Below, piece by piece: positions 59,744-64,000 of a DNA stretch of 64,000 nt. Location of the stretch: assembly GCF_018070575.1 (NCBI RefSeq), contig NZ_JAGPXN010000015.1, positions 1 through 64,000 of the forward strand. The letters are read 5' to 3'. The first letter of the stretch is position 1; each line of letters starts with the position of its first letter. The position numbers and the translations under genes were made by a program. The notes under the pieces were generated by a model that was not told where the DNA came from, searched no databases, and saw nothing but the letters and a program-made list of their open reading frames with translations. This DNA comes from Micromonospora sp. C31 (GTDB taxonomy: Bacteria > Actinomycetota > Actinomycetes > Mycobacteriales > Micromonosporaceae).

Positions 59744-60754
59744 AATCCCTCCCCTCTCATGCGTCTGGTGGCCGGCGTCTGGGGCTTCAAGACCCTCGCG
59801 GCCGGCGTCGAACTCGGCCTCTTCACCCGCCTCGCGAACGGGCGGACCCTCACCGTCGACGAGGCCGCCGCCGAGTTCGGGCTGGCCGAACGCCCCGCAG
59901 ACCTGCTGTTGGCCGCGACGGCGTCCCTGGGTCTGCTGGAGAAGGTCGGCGACGGCTACCGGAACTCCGAACTCGCCGAACAGTTCCTGGTCGAAGGCCG
60001 CCCCTACTACTTCGGTGCGCAGGTCCGCTACTCCGACCAGCGCACCTACCTGCCCTGGCACCGCATCGGCGAAGCCCTGCGCACCGACCGGCCCCTCACC
60101 TGGGATCCGCAGGCCCAGCAGTCGATGTTCGACACCACCGACCCGGAGATGCTGGCGCAGTTCTGGGACGCCATGTACTCCACCTCCAGCTTCACCGCCC
60201 GGGCGCTGGCCGACGCGTACGACTTCGGCGCGCACGCCCGGCTGCTCGACGTCGGTGGTGGGGCCGGGGCGTTCCCGATCGAGTTCTGCCGCCGGCTGCC
60301 CGGGCTGCGGGCGACCGTCCTCGACCTGCCGCACGTGTGTGTCCGCGCCGAGGAGCGAATCGCGGCGGAAGGCATGAGCGGGCGGATCGGCACGGTCGGC
60401 GGCGATTTTCTGGCCGATCCGGCGCTGCCGGACGGGCACGACGTCATTCTGCTGAGCATGATCCTGCACGACTGGGACGAGCCGACGAACCGGGCGCTGC
60501 TGGCCAAGTGCCACGCGGCGCTGCCGCCCGGCGGGGCGGTCGTCATCTGCGAACTGCTGCTCAACGACGAGCGCACCGGTCCACCCGAGGCGGCTCTGAT
60601 GGGCATGAACATGCTGGTGGAGACCGAGGGCGGCAAGAACTACTCCGGTGCCGAGTACGCGGCCTGGCTCACCGACGCCGGCTTCGTCGACGTCCGCACC
60701 GTGCCGTTCGACGCCCCGGGCGCCAACGGGGCGGTGGTCGCCCGCCGGGCCTGA
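59738..60754 (+). CDS. SAM-dependent O-methyltransferase
   Basis: 338 residues. An N-terminal dimerisation/winged-helix domain (ELGLFTRLANGRTLTVDEA) is followed by a Rossmann domain with LLDVGGGAGAFPI and the catalytic region ILHDWDEPTN. It matches acetylserotonin-type methyltransferases used in actinomycete secondary metabolism. No biosynthetic neighbours are seen, so the substrate is open. Confidence 0.92.
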   Translation: MINPSPLMRLVAGVWGFKTLAAGVELGLFTRLANGRTLTVDEAAAEFGLAERPADLLLAATASLGLLEKVGDGYRNSELAEQFLVEGRPYYFGAQVRYSDQRTYLPWHRIGEALRTDRPLTWDPQAQQSMFDTTDPEMLAQFWDAMYSTSSFTARALADAYDFGAHARLLDVGGGAGAFPIEFCRRLPGLRATVLDLPHVCVRAEERIAAEGMSGRIGTVGGDFLADPALPDGHDVILLSMILHDWDEPTNRALLAKCHAALPPGGAVVICELLLNDERTGPPEAALMGMNMLVETEGGKNYSGAEYAAWLTDAGFVDVRTVPFDAPGANGAVVARRA

Positions 60755-61312
60755 CCCCCCGGCACGCCCGCTCCCGCCGGCGGCGACCTCAGGGGCCGGA
60801 TTCCGCAACCGCGTCCGGCGACCGGCGTGCTGGTCGCCGGACGCGGCCGGCCGGCTCGACAGGGAGCACCCGGGCCGCTCGGCGGGTTTCGACGACCCCA
60901 GCGGCGGCACCGCGCGGACCGGGCCGGACAGGCGTAGGCTGGGGCCATCCCGGAAACGACGACACTCCACTCCTGGGGTGCCCGCCACGCCGGCTCCGCC
61001 CGAGGGCACGCGAGGTTCGCGCCCGACCGCACCCGATGCGCGGCGGCACGGCCACCGTCCGGGTCCTGCCTGCCACCTCCCAGCGGCCCGGGGTAGGCCG
61101 TCGACCCGCGTCGGCGCGAGCCGGACCGGCGTCCGCGTCCCGGCGGAGCGGTCGCGATCGACAGCACGGTGACCGCGCCACCGACCGACGCCCTCGCTCC
61201 CCCGTCGACGCCACGCGTCCCACCCGGCCGACACCGGACCGGTCGCACCACCAGCGCCCCCGGACAGTGGCGCACCAGGGAACCCACGACCATCACCATC
61301 AAGGAGCAGACC
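60755..61312. other. Long gap before a small gene
   Basis: 558 bp with no supported gene. TAGGCT at 60935-60940 resembles the -10 boxes elsewhere in the window but has no start codon at 6-7 nt, so it may begin a long leader for the small gene at 61313. Confidence 0.45.
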
Positions 61313-61486
61313 ATGACGGTAGCCCGACACACGATCGTGACCGCGCTGCGTCGCCGCGGCCAGCACACCCGGGCCGACTGGGTCGAGCGGGAACTGCCGC
61401 CGCAGGTCGACACCACCCGGCACTCCGGTCTCCTCGCGACCCTGCGTCTCGACCTCGCCGAACTGGACGGGTCGACGGCACGGTGA
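61313..61486 (+). CDS. Small hypothetical protein
   Basis: 57 residues, basic at the N-terminus (TVARHTIVTALRRRGQHTRA) and acidic towards the C-terminus, probably helical. Start ATG 8 nt after AAGGAG. The combination of a good ribosome site and a compact soluble protein supports it, but no family is recognised. Confidence 0.65.
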   Translation: MTVARHTIVTALRRRGQHTRADWVERELPPQVDTTRHSGLLATLRLDLAELDGSTAR

Positions 61487-61590
61487 GGCTGGTCCTGCCG
61501 GTTCCGGCGGTCTGAAGGTCGCGCCGGTGCCGCGTCTCGCCGCACGCGACGGCAAGCTGGCAGGTGGTGCGGGCACATGCCTGAGCCGTG

Positions 61591-61628
61591 CGGGCCCCGG
61601 CGTCCGGTCGTCCGGCCGCCGGGGCCCG
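61591..61628 (-). terminator. Terminator of the DUF3494 gene
   Basis: CGGGCCCCGGCG and its complement form a perfect 12-bp stem with a 14-nt loop, 6 bp after the stop of the gene. Confidence 0.8.
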
Positions 61629-61633
61629 CCCCG

Positions 61634-62647
61634 TCAGGACTCGGAGGTCCTGCGGCGGTAGAGGAAGAGCAGGCTGACGCCGGTGGCCACGGCGAGGCTG
61701 CCGAGGCCCGTCAGAACGGGCACCAGCGCGCCACCGCCGCTGCCCCCGGTCACCGGTAGCTGCGTGCGGCTCGGGGTCGGGAACCCGGTCGGGGTGCCCG
61801 TCGGCGTGCCCGTCGGTTGACCGGTCGGCGTACCCGTCGGCGTACCGGTCGGCGTGCCCGTCGGTTGACCGGTCGGAGTGCCCGTGGGGGTGGCGGTCGG
61901 GCTTCCTGTCGGCTGTAGGCAGACGGGGGCGTTGATGGTGTTGGTGTCGAGGGTGACGGCGCCGGTCCGGGCCAGGGCGCGGCCTTGCAGGGTCGCGCCC
62001 GTGTTCATGGTGATGGAGGTCTGGGCCAGGATGTTGCCCACGAACCGGGTGCCGGTGCCGATCGTGGCCGAGCTGCCCACCTGCCAGTAGACGTTGCAGG
62101 GTGAGGCACCGTTGATGAACACGACGCTGCTGTTGGAGGCGGTGGTGAGGGTGGAGGCGATCTGGAAGATGAACACCGCCGCCGGGTCGCTCTGGCTGTC
62201 GAGCGTCAACTGGCCGGTCAGCTGCGCGGCGTCGAGCCGGTACACCCCGGGGGTCAGCGTGGCGCCGCCGAGTTCCGCCGGCAGGTTGGTGAAGGGAGTC
62301 CGACCGGCGGCGTCGTTGTACGCGGTGGTCAGGTCGTCCTTGGCCTGCAGGGCCTCGGCGTCGCCGAGGTGGATCTCGCCGGCGACGATGCCCGGCGGGA
62401 AGCCTGGTGCGGTGTTGCCGGGGTGAACGCCCAGGCTCTGCGCCAGGAAGGTCGGTCCGGTGTTGGTGACGGTGGAGCCGGCCAGTACGGAGAAGTTCGC
62501 CGCTGTCCCCAGACCGACCGGCGCCGGCTGGGCGCTGGCGCCGGTGCCACTGACGATCAGCAGGGCGACGGTCGCGCTGGCGGCGACGACGGCCGCGAGC
62601 GCCGGCACTGCCGCGCGGCGGAGATGACGGATTCGGGTGACTGTCAC
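61634..62647 (-). CDS. DUF3494 (ice-binding-like) protein with LPXTG anchor
   Basis: 337 residues. Signal peptide to about residue 40 (cleavage near ASAQP). A DUF3494 beta-helix domain follows (LGTAANFSVLAGSTVTNTG through SITMNTGATLQGRAL), known from ice-binding and adhesin proteins. Then comes a TPTG/QPTG repeat linker of about 50 residues and a sortase signal LPVTGGSG, a hydrophobic segment and RRRTSES. It should be displayed on the cell wall; in a soil organism it may bind surfaces instead of ice. GTG or ATG start at 62647. Confidence 0.9.
   Translation of the reverse strand: MTVTRIRHLRRAAVPALAAVVAASATVALLIVSGTGASAQPAPVGLGTAANFSVLAGSTVTNTGPTFLAQSLGVHPGNTAPGFPPGIVAGEIHLGDAEALQAKDDLTTAYNDAAGRTPFTNLPAELGGATLTPGVYRLDAAQLTGQLTLDSQSDPAAVFIFQIASTLTTASNSSVVFINGASPCNVYWQVGSSATIGTGTRFVGNILAQTSITMNTGATLQGRALARTGAVTLDTNTINAPVCLQPTGSPTATPTGTPTGQPTGTPTGTPTGTPTGQPTGTPTGTPTGFPTPSRTQLPVTGGSGGGALVPVLTGLGSLAVATGVSLLFLYRRRTSES
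61780..61905 (-). repeat. 12-bp repeats encoding the TPTG linker
   Basis: About ten near-identical 12-base units encode Thr/Gln-Pro-Thr-Gly. Such repeats change length easily by slippage or recombination. Confidence 0.85.
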
Positions 62648-63082
62648 GTTGGGGCCCTCTCATGGTGCGTCCCCGGCCGGCGCTCTCGCGACAGCGGACC
62701 GGAGGCACACAAGTGCAAATACGGGTATACCGGACTTTTGCACACCTATGCTCCCAGGTACCTCACATCTTGCTAAATCGTCAAACTCACCTGATCTGCG
62801 GCGCTGCGGGCCAACCCCCTGGGCGGAACGCTTCGGAACAACGCTCACGTCGACCGGACGCGCGCCGGACACCCCTTCCCGGGACCCGGCCGCTTCCACC
62901 GCCGCCTCACCTCCGGCATCGCGGCCACTGACGAAGTCCCTGGTTCGACTCCCGGCCGCGGTATGCCGAGCTGTTCTGAATGCCCCAACCGTGTTTAATG
63001 CGCAGAATCGCCACCCACTGCCCCTGCGCTGTCCCCACGATGAGAGCAAGGTCGGATTCGGAAACCGAGAGGGGTAGCGGAC
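62648..63082. other. AT-richer intergenic region
   Basis: 435 bp. The part from about 62701 to 62800 is AT-rich for this genome and should hold the DUF3494 promoter. Near 62942 there is a TTCGACTCC stretch like the T-arm of a tRNA, but no tRNA can be folded. No gene supported. Confidence 0.5.
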
Positions 63083-63334
63083 ATGAGGCGTCGACGTAGC
63101 AGGAGGGTGCCGCTGATGCAGGCGGCAGCGATGTCCCTGGCGGCAGTGGTGACGGCGGCGGCCGTCGTACGGGCTCGGCGCCGTCGCGCCGTGGGTGGCG
63201 CGATGGCCGGCGATCTTCCTGCTGCCCTGCGGGACAGCGCGTTCGCCGACGCGGGCACCGGCGGGATGGCGGTCCCCGGCGACGCGGCCGGCAGGGACAG
63301 GCAGCCGGCGTCATCGGCAGCCGCAGCGCGGTGA
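63083..63334 (+). CDS. Small basic protein, possible membrane anchor
   Basis: 83 residues: RRRRSRR at the N-terminus, a short hydrophobic stretch (MQAAAMSLAAVVTAAAVV), another basic patch, and an Ala/Gly-rich tail. ATG after GAGAGGGGTAG. It precedes the holin-family gene by about 120 bp and may belong to the same membrane module. Confidence 0.55.
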   Translation: MRRRRSRRVPLMQAAAMSLAAVVTAAAVVRARRRRAVGGAMAGDLPAALRDSAFADAGTGGMAVPGDAAGRDRQPASSAAAAR

Positions 63335-63453
63335 GGACGGGGAGCGCCGCCCCGCGACCGGGCAGGTTTCGCGCCGGCCCGGCGTGACCGGGCGGCGCCC
63401 TCGACGGATGGTCCTGGCGCGACGTGCCGACGTGTCTCTGGAGGTGCCGGCCG

Positions 63454-63894
63454 ATGAGTGAACCGCCCAGCGGCGTCCGGGCGGCCGACGGGCCACGGGA
63501 GGAAGCCACGGTCGCCGCACTCGTGCAGCGTGCGACAGACCAGATCACCCGACTGGTACGGGACGAGCTGGCGCTGGCCCGGGCGGAACTGACCACCGAC
63601 GGCATACGTGCCGGCTCCGGCGCCGCGATGGTCGGCGGCGCGGGAGGGATGGCGCTGTTCGGGACGGGAGCGCTCGTGGCCGCGCTCGTCCTGGTCCTCG
63701 CCGGGTTCCTGCCGGCATGGGTGGCCGCGCTGGTCGTCGCGGTGGTCCTCTTCGCGGTGGCCGGGCTGCTCGCGCTGGTCGGACGCAGGCAGGTGAAGCA
63801 GACGACGCCCGTCAAGCCGGAGTCGACGCTGCACAGCGTGCGCGCGGACGCGGAGTCGGTGCGGCAGGCGGCCAGGAAGGGACGAGGGCGATGA
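63454..63894 (+). CDS. Phage holin family (DUF1469-type) membrane protein
   Basis: 146 residues. N-terminal amphipathic helix (VAALVQRATDQITRLVRDEL), two transmembrane hairpin segments (about 55-75 and 80-105), then a polar tail. The name derives from Pfam; in actinobacteria these proteins are chromosomal envelope proteins, not lysis genes. ATG 9 nt after GGAGGT. The stop overlaps the next start (ATGA). Confidence 0.88.
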   Translation: MSEPPSGVRAADGPREEATVAALVQRATDQITRLVRDELALARAELTTDGIRAGSGAAMVGGAGGMALFGTGALVAALVLVLAGFLPAWVAALVVAVVLFAVAGLLALVGRRQVKQTTPVKPESTLHSVRADAESVRQAARKGRGR

Positions 63895-64000
63895 CCCCGA
63901 ATGCGAGCAGTGCCCCGGAGCGCACCCGTGCGGACATCGAGGCGACCCGAGCCGAACTCGGTGCCACCGTGCAGGCGCTGCCGGCCAGGACCAACGTGAA
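63891..64000 (+). CDS. DUF3618 domain protein (partial)
   Basis: The first 36 residues of a gene cut by the right edge. ERTRADIEATRAELGATVQA is the DUF3618 signature that usually follows the holin-family gene. The rest, normally including a transmembrane helix, lies outside the window. Confidence 0.85.
   Translation, partial: MTPNASSAPERTRADIEATRAELGATVQALPARTNV

Noticed and set aside
62930..62965. tRNA-like T-arm (GGTTCGACTCC) before the 63-kb genes, possibly a tRNA 3' end or att remnant
   Set aside because: One stem pair is mismatched and no matching 5' acceptor, D-arm or anticodon arm is found upstream; chance similarity is likely.
63454..63894. Prophage, suggested by a phage-holin family gene
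   Set aside because: No other phage genes are present; this family paired with DUF3618 is a usual chromosomal membrane module in actinobacteria.
1..64000. CRISPR arrays, insertion sequences or rRNA genes
   Set aside because: No regularly spaced repeats, transposase motifs with terminal repeats, or rRNA segments were seen on either strand.

Overview
The window reads as chromosomal DNA of a filamentous high-GC actinomycete, most likely Micromonospora or a close relative in the Micromonosporaceae. The evidence is GC-rich codon use, a complete Pup-proteasome locus, a Ppm1/Lnt pair, TatAC beside PafBC, and many genes that start directly downstream of a TANNNT -10 box. The genus is an inference from gene content; no rRNA or tRNA gene is present to confirm it.

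Layout. 0-3.1 kb: fxsA, polyprenol-phosphate mannosyltransferase and apolipoprotein N-acyltransferase (envelope lipids and lipoproteins). 3.6-11.9 kb: a lysine-fermentation-type cluster. kdd, an amidohydrolase, kamD, kamE, kal and a mutL-type reactivase form one tightly overlapping leftward operon, and kamA is transcribed divergently. Together they encode lysine to beta-lysine to 3,5-diaminohexanoate to the 3-keto acid, plus the late ammonia lyase; the keto-acid cleavage enzyme (kce) is not in the window. 12.2-15.6 kb: histidine phosphatase, Lrp/AsnC regulator, acyl-CoA dehydrogenase and Xaa-Pro peptidase. 15.8-16.3 kb: an internally deleted secreted chitinase.

16.3-59 kb follows a backbone that I recall from mycobacteria: 5'-3' exonuclease, small membrane protein, helY, tatC, tatA, pafC, pafB, pafA, prcA, prcB, pup, dop, arc/mpa, trmI and a RecB-like nuclease. 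Between helY and tatC this order is interrupted by about 11 kb: a HAD hydrolase, a TetR regulator, a diacylglycerol-kinase-like gene, and a full ram/amf-like class III lanthipeptide locus. That locus holds a LanKC synthetase, two tandem SapB-like precursors, two ABC exporters and two atypical NarL-type regulators. A second interruption is a frameshifted endonuclease VII gene between pup and prcB.

51.8-57.4 kb: a two-component system followed by a MacB-type ABC exporter, with a strong inverted repeat between them. 57.4-64 kb: HAD phosphatase, secreted proteins, an O-methyltransferase, an LPXTG-anchored DUF3494 (ice-binding-like) protein, and the start of a phage-holin-family/DUF3618 membrane operon that runs off the right edge.

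The most notable observations are the twin-precursor SapB-like locus, the lysine-fermentation cluster lacking kce, PafBC-type (DNA-damage) promoter matches ahead of the exonuclease and helY genes near the pafBC genes, the endonuclease gene inside the proteasome operon, and a perfect 61-bp stray copy of an internal fxsA segment at 23.4 kb.
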